In this document: piece after piece, positions 25,662 through 34,664 of the stretch
How the letters are laid out: every line of letters starts with the position of its first letter
How positions within the stretch are numbered: position 1 is the stretch's first letter
Assembly: GCA_013215165.1 (NCBI GenBank)
Contig: JABSRG010000025.1
Location: 1 to 44,732 of the forward strand
Length of the DNA: 44,732 nt
Origin: Opitutales bacterium
Lineage (GTDB): Bacteria > Verrucomicrobiota > Verrucomicrobiia > Opitutales > JABSRG01
Reading direction: 5' to 3'
Position numbers and translations under genes: made by a program
Notes under the pieces: model-generated
Told to the model about the DNA's origin: nothing
What the model saw: the letters and a program-made list of their open reading frames with translations, nothing else
The model's database searches: none

Positions 25662-26558
25662 CTAAAGATCCTTCACTTCTTCCCAGGCGGCCTCGAGTTC
25701 GCGCAGGGTGCTGTCTGTAATCTTTGTCAGCGGTAGGCGTGCTCTCGGGCTTTCGATCAATTGTTTCCAAACCAAGACGTGTTTAATCGGCACTGGGTTG
25801 GGATCTAAGAATAAGGCTTCAAAGAAGTGCTGAAGTTTTTTATCCAGCTCCATGGACGCCGCACGCTCACCTTGCTCGGTAAGCTTAACAAGCTGGAGTA
25901 GCGGGCGAATCAACGCATTGGATGCTACGCTGATGACGCCACTCGCACTGCGTTCGATGAATTGAAGAGTCATCGAATCATCTCCTGACAAAATAGTAAA
26001 TGCGTCGCCACAGGCAGCCCTCAATGCTTCCACGCGTTCTGGCTTTCCACTGCTCTCCTTGATCACGCATACATGTGGATACTTTTCGTAAAGTCTCGCT
26101 ACCGTATCTGGATCGAGCTGAATCATGCAGCGGCTCGGAATAGAGTAGAGCACGATTGGCTTGTTAGTGGCCTCCGCAATTGCAGAGAAATGAAGAAAGA
26201 GGCCCTCTTGGTTGGGTTTGTTGTAGTAGGGAGTGACCTGCAAAATAGCGTCAGCTCCGGCAGCGGCAGCTTCTTTTGTGAGATTTACTGCTTCTCGGGT
26301 AGAGTTCGAGCCGGCTCCCGCGATGATGGGGATGCGCCCATCTGCGATCTCAACCGTTCGCTTTACGACACTGAGATGTTCTCCGGTTGAAAGCGTGGGG
26401 GTTTCGCCTGTGGTGCCGACTGGAACAATCCCATTGATGCCCTCGCTGATCTGAAAGTTCACCAAGCGCTCCAGGCAGCCATACGAAACTTCACCGTCCT
26501 TATCAAATGGTGTAGCCAGGGCTGTGTGAACGCCCGAAAAATCGATATTCTCCGCCAT
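25662..26558 (-). CDS. dapA: 4-hydroxy-tetrahydrodipicolinate synthase
   Basis: The 298-residue TIM-barrel enzyme has GTTGETPTLS (~48-57) for the pyruvate carboxylate, Y138 in VLYSIPSR and the Schiff-base lysine K167 in VCVIKESSG. It condenses pyruvate with aspartate semialdehyde, the first committed step to diaminopimelate and lysine. Full length for the family. dapB follows 32 bp downstream. About 110 bp separate it from the MMPL gene upstream in transcription, a likely promoter region. Confidence 0.95.
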   Translation of the reverse strand: MAENIDFSGVHTALATPFDKDGEVSYGCLERLVNFQISEGINGIVPVGTTGETPTLSTGEHLSVVKRTVEIADGRIPIIAGAGSNSTREAVNLTKEAAAAGADAILQVTPYYNKPNQEGLFLHFSAIAEATNKPIVLYSIPSRCMIQLDPDTVARLYEKYPHVCVIKESSGKPERVEALRAACGDAFTILSGDDSMTLQFIERSASGVISVASNALIRPLLQLVKLTEQGERAASMELDKKLQHFFEALFLDPNPVPIKHVLVWKQLIESPRARLPLTKITDSTLRELEAAWEEVKDL

Positions 26559-26668
26559 AAATTTTATGCAAAAAGTCGAGTCAGAGGATTTTCTCTAACG
26601 ATCCAAGGCTTTTGTTTGGAGAAATTTTTAGACATCCGAAATGTCGAATAAATTTCAGGGATCATAAC

Positions 26669-28963
26669 CTAAACCGTGGAGCCCATGATGGATCTACGGT
26701 CATGAAAGCTGATGAAGACCAACGCGAGAGCAATTAGGACCGTAATGAGCACCGAATGGCCCAAGGAAGCGACTGCTGGAACAGAGGATAAGCTCAACAC
26801 GCCGAAGGATACGGCCGTAGTCAGACCCGACACGACAATCGAGAAGGGGAAGCGGCTACAATGATGGGCGGCATGCTGAGAAAAAAGTGCGTAGTCCAGA
26901 CAGAGACAAAAACCGAGCAGCAGGCCAATGAGGCTGAGAATCGGGAGATGGCCAAAAACTACCATTTGAGTCGCTATGCTTAGAAAAAGACTGATCAAGC
27001 AGATGGAAAAAACCCGGTAGCTTTCGTGCCACCCGGTTACAATGACAATAGTCACTGCGATTCCAATGAACGAATAGAGACTCATGCGCAGCACCCAATC
27101 CCGGTATTGCGCGAGGACCTGGTTCAGGTTCTGAACTTGGTTGAGCTCGAATAGGGTTTCATCCGTCTCGCCAATGCTGAATTCTGGAGGCATCGGTTGA
27201 GCGATCCAAGCGAAGTCGTCTCCTGTTTGAAAGAGCATGCGTAAATGCGGCAGCATTGAATCGGAAAGTGCCCGATAAGCTTGATCGATTTGAGCCAGGC
27301 GCGCCTCAGGGGTTAAAGCGGCATAAGCTTCAAATTTTTCGAAAAACGGGACAAACAGGTCGGGAAAAAACTCTTTGGCCCCTAAACTCGTCTTGAGTGC
27401 TTCTATAAAATTTTGCTCAGACAACCAGGTTTCAACAGCCTCGAGGTCCGGTGTTGAGGTAAGTCCAGCGGCCCACGATGCATACTCGGAGACGTTGTTG
27501 TTATCCAATGCCCGCCGGGCCGTGTCGATGGCATCAATGCCACGATCTCCAAAGGCAAATATGAGGTTGGTATCCAGCTTTCTCCCAAAAGCTTCTCGCG
27601 TCTCTAGGCTTTCCGCTTTAATCGCTTCGGTTTGAAGATTGAATGTCTGGATGTCGTCATGGAAACGGATGGGGTGATAGATCAACAAGCAGACCCCGAT
27701 TGAGATAGCCACAGCCACGATGCCGCGACACACCTTGCTGCTGATGTCCCAGTCATCTTTAGCCCAAGTCGGTCTATTTCCATGGGTTTTATTATCTTTA
27801 AAAAGAAAAATCCCTGCAAAGATCGCTCCGAGAACGCCCGCACATACAAAGACCCCCATCTGGCGCAAGAGGGGCAAGGGGGCCGCCGATAGAACTGCGA
27901 AACCCACTGCCGTCGATAGCGCGCTCAAAACAAGCGGTTTGATGACGACGCCCCGTTCTCCTTTGCTTGAGAGAACGAGGTGGAATCCGTAATCGACGAC
28001 AACTCCCGAGAGGATGGAAGCGATCACCAGAGTGATTGCATGAACCTGGTCAAAAACGGAAATAGACACCCACAGGCCACAGGCCAAAGCGATGAATATG
28101 AGCGGAACAACCGCAATTACGGACCGCTTTGGGCGCATAAATATGAACGCCACTATGACAACACCAAGGACTCCCAAAATATTGAGTTTGGAAATTTCCG
28201 AATAGATGCCCGTTCGGTTTGCTTCCGCGAATTTCGCAACGCCCGAAAACAAGATTTCGTAGGAATCATTACCCTGAGTCGCAGTTGCAAAGGCTTCCTC
28301 TATTCCGCTCAAAACTGGAGTTTGTCCCTCCGCCGCGAGTGGCGACGCCACCGATTCGACCCAGAGCAACGAGGCATCACTCGACGGGTTGCGCCCGTTG
28401 TTTTGCATGGTCTCGATGAGGTCAGGAACAAGGAGTAGGGGATCTTCGGGAAGCATTTCTTCAAATGCCATCGCATCGATTCGATCCAAAAAACTGTCCA
28501 GACGTTCGACCGCTCGGTCTGCCAAATAGGCATCGAAATTCGTGGAGCTACCCGCGCGTTGCCAAGCATCACGTTGTTGATGAAGCCATGCCGGGAACAA
28601 TAAGCTCAAACGTTCATCAAAGAGTGTCCCGCCCAACCCTTCATATGCCCTCAAATCGTCAATGCGATAGGCAGAGCGAATCGATGGGTTCTTTCGAATT
28701 TCGGCTACAAATCGTTTTGCGATGTCTAATTGCTCCTCTGGGTCCGCTGTTACATCCGGTTTGGCGCGGATGATTGTCTCCATGCCATTCAGCGTTTTCT
28801 TGTTTGAGAGCAAGCCGAGGAATTGAAGTTCGGGGGCCTCGTCCTCTTGAGGCAGCAAGTCCAATACATTGGTCGCTACATTCGGGAGGACTTTAAAGCC
28901 CCCTGCAAGGAATGCGATCAGCCCAATAAGGGAAACGACCCACCATTTTCCGCCCATCATCAT
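26669..28963 (-). CDS. MMPL-family RND-type exporter
   Basis: The 764-residue inner-membrane protein has the duplicated RND layout: one N-terminal helix, a periplasmic region (~35-250), a five-helix block (~255-400 with VHAITLVIASILSGVVVDYGFHLVL), a second periplasmic region (~430-620) and a final block (~625-755 with GLLLGFCLCLDYALFSQHA). The acidic/Y residues in the two GVVVDYGF and LCLDYALF motifs are those of MMPL/Patched-type transporters. Relatives beside LolA-like proteins are predicted lipid exporters, as in aryl-polyene clusters; no polyene genes are present here. It is 20 bp downstream of the LolA-like gene. Confidence 0.85.
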   Translation of the reverse strand: MMMGGKWWVVSLIGLIAFLAGGFKVLPNVATNVLDLLPQEDEAPELQFLGLLSNKKTLNGMETIIRAKPDVTADPEEQLDIAKRFVAEIRKNPSIRSAYRIDDLRAYEGLGGTLFDERLSLLFPAWLHQQRDAWQRAGSSTNFDAYLADRAVERLDSFLDRIDAMAFEEMLPEDPLLLVPDLIETMQNNGRNPSSDASLLWVESVASPLAAEGQTPVLSGIEEAFATATQGNDSYEILFSGVAKFAEANRTGIYSEISKLNILGVLGVVIVAFIFMRPKRSVIAVVPLIFIALACGLWVSISVFDQVHAITLVIASILSGVVVDYGFHLVLSSKGERGVVIKPLVLSALSTAVGFAVLSAAPLPLLRQMGVFVCAGVLGAIFAGIFLFKDNKTHGNRPTWAKDDWDISSKVCRGIVAVAISIGVCLLIYHPIRFHDDIQTFNLQTEAIKAESLETREAFGRKLDTNLIFAFGDRGIDAIDTARRALDNNNVSEYASWAAGLTSTPDLEAVETWLSEQNFIEALKTSLGAKEFFPDLFVPFFEKFEAYAALTPEARLAQIDQAYRALSDSMLPHLRMLFQTGDDFAWIAQPMPPEFSIGETDETLFELNQVQNLNQVLAQYRDWVLRMSLYSFIGIAVTIVIVTGWHESYRVFSICLISLFLSIATQMVVFGHLPILSLIGLLLGFCLCLDYALFSQHAAHHCSRFPFSIVVSGLTTAVSFGVLSLSSVPAVASLGHSVLITVLIALALVFISFHDRRSIMGSTV

Positions 28964-28983
28964 ACGCCTTGTCCCTTCAATCC

Positions 28984-29604
28984 TCAGAAGTATAAGCCCA
29001 GGACTTGCTCATCAAAAACGATGTCTGTTTTAGCATCGACGACGCGTATCTCAACGTCGCGCCCTCCCTTCATTTTGAGCAGCATTTCACTGATGTAAGT
29101 CGTGTCGCCCTTGATGGTGAGCGAGCGGATCTGATCGCGACTCGAATCATTCTTAGGTTCTAGGTAGGCCTCCCAAATGCCTTCTTGTTCTGTAAAGGAT
29201 CGTAGTTCGAAGCTGTCTTTCCAGCGATCTAAATCAAAACTGAAAATCGCTCCGATCAAATCCGGAATCCATGCGTAGCGTTCATCGTCGGGCAACGTTC
29301 TTCGCCCACCCTCATCATCACGTAGTTCGATTGAATCTCCCTGAATGAAAATGATGCGCTCTAAAGGCTCTTTGTAGTGAAGGCTGAGGCCGTGATCCAC
29401 TGAGTAGCGGAGTGTTCCGCTCAGCACCGACGGGCGTTTGCGCAGAGGACTGGTTCGGACTTCATTGAATGCTGCTTGTATGGTTGTGCTTTTCGGAAGC
29501 TTACTAATCAGCAGGTTCCAGTCGCCCTGATCGGCTGCCGAGATAGGCAACAGGCCGATTAGGAGTGAAAGGGCGATGATATGGAATCCAGACTTCACGG
29601 GCAT
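28984..29604 (-). CDS. LolA-like outer-membrane lipoprotein carrier family protein
   Basis: The 206-residue protein has a signal peptide (IIALSLLIGLLPISAA) and a LolA/COG2834-type half-barrel: QAAFNEVRTSPLRKRPSVLSGTLRYSVDHGLSLHY in its first third (the F/R-x-P-x-x-SG-x-x pattern) and FERIIFIQGDS-like strands after it. It probably works in the periplasm, carrying a lipid or lipoprotein delivered by the MMPL protein encoded next, since such pairs recur in bacteria. It is likely not the housekeeping LolA. The divergent rdgB gene starts 87 bp away. Confidence 0.75.
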   Translation of the reverse strand: MPVKSGFHIIALSLLIGLLPISAADQGDWNLLISKLPKSTTIQAAFNEVRTSPLRKRPSVLSGTLRYSVDHGLSLHYKEPLERIIFIQGDSIELRDDEGGRRTLPDDERYAWIPDLIGAIFSFDLDRWKDSFELRSFTEQEGIWEAYLEPKNDSSRDQIRSLTIKGDTTYISEMLLKMKGGRDVEIRVVDAKTDIVFDEQVLGLYF

Positions 29605-29691
29605 AAAAAATCGACACGATGAGAAGTGCTAAGAGCTGAGTCTAGCGAAAATGAACTGGAGTGTTCTACGAGCCAAAGTAGGTTCAATCAG

Positions 29692-30306
29692 GTGAAAATT
29701 GCAGTGGCTACGGGAAATCTACACAAAGCGGAGGAAATTGCTGGGATCGTGAAGCAGGCTGGACGAAACTGGGATGTCGTCACAGCGTCCCAGTGGGGTG
29801 GGATGCCCGAAGTGGATGAGAGCGCACCCGATTTTGCGGGAAATGCCCGTTTGAAAGCCGAGGCGCTCCGATCGAAGATTGTCGCTAAGGATGTCTGGGT
29901 GCTGGCTGACGACAGTGGCTTATGTGTCGACGTCATCCAAGGCGCCCCAGGTGTCCACACCGCCCGTTATGCCGGTCTAGGGGCCAGCGATGCCGAGAAT
30001 ATGACGAAGTTGTTAAATGTCCTGGACGGGATTGGGGTAGCGGATCGGGCTGCAGCGTTCGTGTGTCACTTGTGCATGCTGGGGCAAGATGGGCTTTGTT
30101 TCGAAGCACAGGGTGAGGTGCCTGGGCACATCGCCGAAGCAGCAAGAGGAACACAGGGCTTTGGTTATGACCCCATTTTCATTCCAGATGGTTTTGATGA
30201 GACTTTCGCCGAATTAGGAGAAGAAACTAAGAGCAACCTGAGCCACCGCGCGCACGCAGTGCGTATGCTTTTGAGAGTGGTGACCGGCCAAGAAGGCCAA
30301 GCTTAG
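29692..30306 (+). CDS. rdgB: XTP/dITP diphosphatase (RdgB/HAM1 family)
   Basis: I start at GTG 29692, so that the protein (204 residues) begins VKIAVATGNLHKAEE, exactly where family members begin; an AGG lies about 8 bp upstream. The GTG at 29626 would add 22 residues with no family similarity. WVLADDSGLCVDVIQGAPGVHTARYAG, TQGFGYDPIFIPDG and SHRAHAVRML are diagnostic. The enzyme hydrolyses non-canonical purine triphosphates (dITP, XTP) to monophosphates, keeping them out of DNA. It is divergent from the LolA-like gene. Confidence 0.93.
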   Translation: MKIAVATGNLHKAEEIAGIVKQAGRNWDVVTASQWGGMPEVDESAPDFAGNARLKAEALRSKIVAKDVWVLADDSGLCVDVIQGAPGVHTARYAGLGASDAENMTKLLNVLDGIGVADRAAAFVCHLCMLGQDGLCFEAQGEVPGHIAEAARGTQGFGYDPIFIPDGFDETFAELGEETKSNLSHRAHAVRMLLRVVTGQEGQA

Positions 30307-31148
30307 GTTTTGTAAGGCTTCCTTTTAGACACCCTGCATTTCCTAGCGATAAGATCTGTCCCGGGTCATTTTGGTGCGGTTGATACCGAGCTGGGGCTCG
30401 GCCGCGAAATGAGCGCGGAATTGTTTTTTAAATCGTTGTCGTGTTCGTTGTCGTCGTCGGTCTAAAACCTAAATCAATTCGATGGTTTTTATTTTCGATC
30501 CGCTAATGGACGCGAATCCACGCTAATTTTTATAATCCGTTGTGCCGATCTGTGCTATGGGTTTCCTGGGGGTGAGATCTGTTGCGGATTATTTCGGGCA
30601 ATTAATGCCGAGCTGGGGCTCGGCGTTCCCGGGATGGCGAACACTGGGGCTCGGACGCGGAAAACGCAGAATGGATGCGAATTTGTTTTTTAAATCGTTG
30701 TCGTGTTCGTTGTCGTCGTCGGTCCACAACCTAGATCAGTTCGATGGTTTGGGTTTTTATCCGCGAATGAACGCGAATAAACGCTAATTATTATGAGGGT
30801 TTTCAGAGATGAGACTACCGAGGCCGTTATGTTTGGTACTGCAGTTGCGATATTGATCGGTCTCCCTTCGCGCCGCTTCCTTAATCCTGGATTATGCAAT
30901 AGGAGCGAGCGAGGAGGCGCCAGACGTTGATGCGAAAGGTATTAAAAATGCATGAATGCACAGCCGAATGGTGCGTCGAAGGCTTCTGTATGACTTTGTA
31001 GTGCAGAAGATTCTGCCTCATCTATTGCGTAATCTGGATTGAAATCTCGAAACAGCACCCACTCCTGGGAACGCTGAGCTCCAGCTCGGCTCTTCTCTCT
31101 GCGTCTCCAATGCCTTTCGTGAAGCACAAAGAACGTGCCATGATCACT
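30307..31148. repeat. REP-like hairpins and a duplicated spacer
   Basis: No gene is supported in these 842 bp. CCGAGC-TGGG-GCTCGG occurs at 30386-30401 and, extended to GCCGAGC...GCTCGGC, at 30607-30624. Each is followed by a near-identical tract containing TTGTTTTTTAAATCGTTGTC and GTTCGATGG-type sequence, with the copies offset by 262 bp (30421 and 30683). A third variant (GCTGAGCT-CC-AGCTCGGC) lies at 31073-31090 beside the transposase gene, and a fourth at 43491-43508. This is the pattern of REP elements mobilised by a RAYT transposase. Confidence 0.6.
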
Positions 31149-32126
31149 CTACTGTTTTCGCAAACCTCTAAAACTCGTTAACCCGCACATCGCTGCGCCC
31201 TCAATAGACTTGGGAAGCCGCTTCCTACGATCACCAATACGTTCCATCCAGTCTTGGATATGCTTTTCTACAAAATGGGACGACCCGATCACAGCACCCT
31301 GAGTAAAATAGCGAATGGGTTGACGCAACAACACGGGCAGAGGTAACGCTCCCTCAGCATCCATTACCTCACGAAAAGCCTCATCGCTTATCCCAGCACC
31401 CTCACCATTGCGTTTCGGCCCGACACCTTTGGCAAAGATCACAGTGCGATACAGTGCCAATGCCTTGGATAAATCATCGTGAAGGGTCATCGCACACAGA
31501 GCTGCTCGCAACTGCCCCTGTCCGGCCAGCGCCTCAGCATAGCCGCAGAAACGATAATCCTTTGGATCATCCACCAACTTCGCTCGCTCCGGATTCAAGT
31601 CGATATAGGCGGCCACCGTCCGCAGCACCGCCGGATCGTCTTCGACAACAGTGCTTTTAAATCGATCGCACCACACAGGACCATAACGCCCGCGGCTACG
31701 ATTAAACCAAATCGAAAAACGCTGCTTCAGTGTTTTCATAAATTCTGACATATCGACCATGCGTGCCTGGAGCACCGCACGTATATGGTTTTCCTCGTCA
31801 GAATTTGTCTTCAACGCCCCCTCCAGCACCGCCAAATCCATCGGTTGATGATCCGTCGGCTTCGGATACAACAGCGCATACCGCCGCACCAACTCCACAT
31901 CCGATACCTCCTTCGCCGCACCACACACCCGCACCAACACATGCACATGATTCGACATCACCACATAAGCCAACACCTCCACTCCAGAAAACCCAGCCAC
32001 CTGCTACAACATCTTCCGCATCATTTCCTTCTCCCGATCCCCAAAGAAAAACTCCCCATTCACCGTCCGCGTCATGCAGTGATACACCGCACTCTTAGAC
32101 GCCCCATAAATTCGTCGTGTTCGCAT
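31149..32126 (-). pseudogene. REP-associated tyrosine transposase (RAYT, Y1_Tnp) with amber codon
   Basis: From ATG at 32126 the frame reads MRTRRIYGASKSAVYHCMTR..., meets TAG at 32006-32004 (codon 41) and goes on in the same frame as QVAGFSGVEVLAYVVMSNHVHVLVRV. That is the HUH metal motif (H60, H62) of Y1 transposases. The candidate catalytic tyrosine is in AAYIDLNPERAKLV. The stop sits where relatives usually have Trp, so a TGG to TAG change is likely. Otherwise the 325-codon gene looks whole, so it decayed recently or is read through. A GTG at 32000 could start a shorter product lacking the first strand. REP-like hairpins lie just downstream. Confidence 0.8.
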
Positions 32127-32190
32127 ATTTCAGAAAAGATCACAAATGTGCCGTTTTCCTTTCTCAGCAACTGACCCTTCTATAAAAAAG

Positions 32191-32225
32191 AAAGGCCCGA
32201 TGGATAAAACCCCTCGGGCCTTTTT
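32191..32225. terminator. Rho-independent, probably bidirectional terminator
   Basis: AAAGGCCCGA (32191-32200) pairs with TCGGGCCTTT across a short loop, followed by a run of T on the plus strand and preceded by a run of A that gives T on the minus strand. On the minus strand it would end transcripts of the candidate immunity gene before the transposase. It lies in a 304 bp gene-free gap (32127-32430). The rest of that gap holds a CCCCGTTTTGC motif at 32363 and three GTGTATT repeats at 32382-32426. Confidence 0.75.
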
Positions 32226-32430
32226 CATCGTAAGCCTACGACAAAAATGAGCACAAAGTACGACCTCAATCCGGCAAAACCGCCCAAAACCCTACGATGT
32301 CAATTTGAGCAAAATCACGATGTCAAAAAAAGTGGTAACAGCTAATGAAAGACCACTGCTGGCCCCGTTTTGCACCCTCATTGTGTATTGAAATAGTCAG
32401 TGTATTTATTTAATCGTGTATTTAAATAGC

Positions 32431-33309
32431 CTACTTGAATATTTCCAATTCCTCTGTCGTTATCCATGAACTGTATTTACCTTCATAGGAACCTAACCAG
32501 GTCCTTACTGAATCTTCTAGATGTAACACATTAGAAAGATCGATTATTAAAGATGCTGATAATGCATCGGCTATCAGGCTTTGAATCTCGCTCAAGTCAT
32601 CCTCTAATAAAGATCCAAAGAACATAACTTTCTTGTTACCGATATAGTGAACATAGAACGCCTTGTTCTTGTTCATATATCTTGCTAGGTTTTTCATGAG
32701 GCGCCTATTAAGGTTTTTATCAAAAACTTGCCTTGCGATAATCGCAAAAAACTCGGCTTCAAATTCCGAATTTCTAATATTTTCGAATCCTACGACAAAT
32801 TCGCCACCAGGAAAAGTAGAGTCGATCATCCAACTATATCCGTCGCGAAAGGATCGATCCGATAGAAGTTTTCCATTGAGGCCATTCCACCTATCATCCT
32901 CAATAAAAGAAATCAATTCATCCACAAAAGCGGAATCAACAATAAAAGTTTCATAGATATTATGGATGTGCGATAAAGGGACAAAAGATCCATTCCGATA
33001 GAGTCGAGAGTCTTTAACGCGACTTGACTTAACCGTGATGATACCAGAAACACCACCTTTATTCCAAATAATGAAATCGTCTAAATCCGAAAAAAAACCA
33101 TCACCAGAAAAACTGATAACAGCATCAGAACTTTCCGGAATTGGCGGAGCATAAAGCGAAACACCATATGAATCTTTCTCGAGAGATCTCCCATACACAA
33201 AAGACTCTGTAATGTCATGCTCTTCTACCTCCCCAAAAACTGAGAGGCCGACGACCATCAAATAATAAGAGGTAAGACTTTGTTTAAAAAACACTTCCCA
33301 AAGTTTCAT
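32431..33309 (-). CDS. Hypothetical protein, candidate immunity protein of the orphan toxin tip
   Basis: This 292-residue protein matches no family I recognise. It is AT-rich, has acidic and aromatic stretches (DGFFSDLDDFIIWNKGG, NKAFYVHYIGNKKVMFFG) and ends with a helix plus SYEGKYSSWITTEE. A weakly hydrophobic N-terminal stretch (SYYLMVVGLSVFG) might be a signal or membrane segment but is marginal. It begins 23 bp after the orphan RHS-type tip on the same strand, the standard position of an immunity gene in polymorphic toxin loci. The immunity role is inferred from position only. Confidence 0.55.
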   Translation of the reverse strand: MKLWEVFFKQSLTSYYLMVVGLSVFGEVEEHDITESFVYGRSLEKDSYGVSLYAPPIPESSDAVISFSGDGFFSDLDDFIIWNKGGVSGIITVKSSRVKDSRLYRNGSFVPLSHIHNIYETFIVDSAFVDELISFIEDDRWNGLNGKLLSDRSFRDGYSWMIDSTFPGGEFVVGFENIRNSEFEAEFFAIIARQVFDKNLNRRLMKNLARYMNKNKAFYVHYIGNKKVMFFGSLLEDDLSEIQSLIADALSASLIIDLSNVLHLEDSVRTWLGSYEGKYSSWITTEELEIFK

Positions 33310-33332
33310 TGTTCGTAAATTCTTCCGTTTTG

Positions 33333-33833
33333 CTAATTAGATAGTTTTCCGAAACTACCGTTGTTCAACAACCAAGCAGTTTGGTTATCTCTGTAGAGGT
33401 GCACACCTCCAATGTCTTGGCCCTGTAAAAATAGCGCCTCCCCGACCTTAGCCCCTGAATATGCACCAGACGGCCTTTCATACCAATGAATATCACCATT
33501 TGGGATAATAACATGCATACGGATTCCATCTTCCGAATTTACTATATCTTGGGCAGAGACTGGCGTCTCGAAGATTTTGCTTCCACCCGCATCACTTTTT
33601 TCGTAATGCTGACAAATTGTTATCATGTTAACATTAGGGTGGATGTGGATTTCAGAGACAGTTTTTGAACCTTTATTAACTCCAGTTTGATACTTCAATG
33701 GGTTTGGAGAACCTAACACCGAAGGACAGCGTGCCGGTCGACCTGCCGCAGTAGGCGCCCAGCTTGCTGGCTTCATGCGCCGTGCGAGTGCTAGATTAAT
33801 ACCTGGACCGGAGGGAGGTCTCCGCGGAGGCAA
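33333..33833 (-). pseudogene. Orphan RHS-type toxin tip with JAMM-like motif, 5' truncated
   Basis: The frame has no RHS core. Its first ~35 residues read antisense through an unrelated structured segment, and recognisable toxin-like sequence starts near LGSPNPLKYQTG (about 33715). Within it, E61, H63 and H65 in SEIHIHPN and SAQD (S93, D96) fit the E...HxHP...SxxD pattern of JAB/JAMM metallo-isopeptidase-like domains found on RHS tips, although the spacing between HxHP and SxxD is longer than usual. No start codon or ribosome binding site fits the toxin part, so it should be silent unless joined to an RHS core by recombination. Confidence 0.55.
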
Positions 33834-33960
33834 CTGCCAGAGCGGAGCACCCCGGGAAGGATGAGAGCAGAGGCGGTGACAGATAGCGCTGAAAGCCTAG
33901 CTGGCGACGACTGTGCTCGCCAGGCCGGGGACGTAAATTGGCTCGAGGGCGTGGATCGGG
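33751..33960 (+). other. Structured GC-rich segment, possibly a group II intron 5' remnant
   Basis: This tract is GC-rich, unlike the AT-rich toxin sequence next to it, and full of pairable blocks (for example GCCTAGCTGGCG...CGCCAGGC near 33890-33925 and GGAGGTCTCCGCGGAGG). Phrases such as GCGCCCAGC, GTGCTAGATTAAT, GCAACTGCCAGAG and GAGCAGAGGCGGTGA recall, from memory, domain I of bacterial group II introns. No intron-encoded reverse transcriptase or domain V/VI is present. The identification is tentative. Confidence 0.3.
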
Positions 33961-34020
33961 TTGTTGGCGGTTGGCTCAGTTGGTTAGGTTTTTTTACAAG
34001 ATTTAAGTTTTCTTAGACTG

Positions 34021-34070
34021 ACCCCGTTTTGCCTTCCCCATTTTGCCTTCCCGACCCCATTTTGCCTTCC
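34021..34070 (+). repeat. Tandem repeat of CCCCATTTTGCCTTCC
   Basis: Three near-copies of a 14-19 bp unit (ACCCCGTTTTGCCTTCC, CCATTTTGCCTTCC, CGACCCCATTTTGCCTTCC) abut the truncated end of the RAYT fragment. A related CCCCGTTTTGC occurs at 32363-32373, near the other RAYT copy. They may mark junctions used by a recombination process. Confidence 0.6.
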
Positions 34071-34541
34071 CTCACCATTGCGTTTCGGCCCGACACCTTT
34101 GGCAAAGATGACAGTGCGATACAGTGCCAATGCCTTGGATAAATCATCATGCAGGGTCATCGCACACAGAGCTGCTCGCAATTGCCCCTGTCCGGCCAGG
34201 GCCTCAGCATAGCCACAGAAACTATAATCCTTCGGATCATCCACCAGCTTCGCTCGCACCGGATTCAAGTCGATATAGGCAGCCACTGTCCGCAGCACCG
34301 CCGGATCATCTTCGACAACAGTGCTTTTGAACCGATCGCACCACACGGGACCATAACGCCCGCGGCTGCGATTAAACCAAATCGAAAAACGCTGCTTCAG
34401 CGTTTTCATAAATTCCGACACATCCCCCATCCGCGCCTGGAGCACCGCACGAATACGCTTTCCCTCGTCAGAATTCGTCTTCAACGCTTCCTCCAGCACC
34501 GCCAAATCCATCGGCTGATGATCCGTCGGCTTGGGATACAA
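34071..34541 (-). pseudogene. Internal fragment of the RAYT transposase gene
   Basis: These 471 bp align without gaps to 31401-31871 of the RAYT gene (constant offset 2670, only scattered substitutions) and encode its middle part (YPKPTDHQPMDLAVLE to VGPKRNGEG). The HUH motif and the C-terminus are missing, so it cannot be active. Both ends are abrupt: one at GGATACAA, the other at the CCCCATTTTGCC tandem repeat. With the main copy it forms direct repeats around the orphan toxin/immunity cassette. Confidence 0.85.
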
Positions 34542-34664
34542 AATGTCTATAAATATATTTTCGTCCCTTTTTTTCCCTATAACGAGGCCACCGTGCCGAG
34601 TGTGACGCAGCGCAGACAGCAGATAGCGTGATCAGATGCGAAGCAGCTGGCGCGATATGTGCCG
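34542..34664. other. Short gene-free gap
   Basis: These 123 bp between the RAYT fragment and the candidate immunity gene show an AT-rich start and a GC-rich end but no gene, tRNA or clear hairpin. Confidence 0.4.

Noticed and set aside
25630-25770. 47-residue N-terminal extension of DapB
   Set aside because: It overlaps the 3' end of dapA and lies before the conserved Rossmann start MIKVMINGSRG; the start at 25629 fits the family.
31763-32174. Plus-strand frames rich in Pro, His and Ser opposite the RAYT N-terminus
   Set aside because: Composition is low-complexity and fully explained by the antisense RAYT coding sequence, which has a matching HUH motif.
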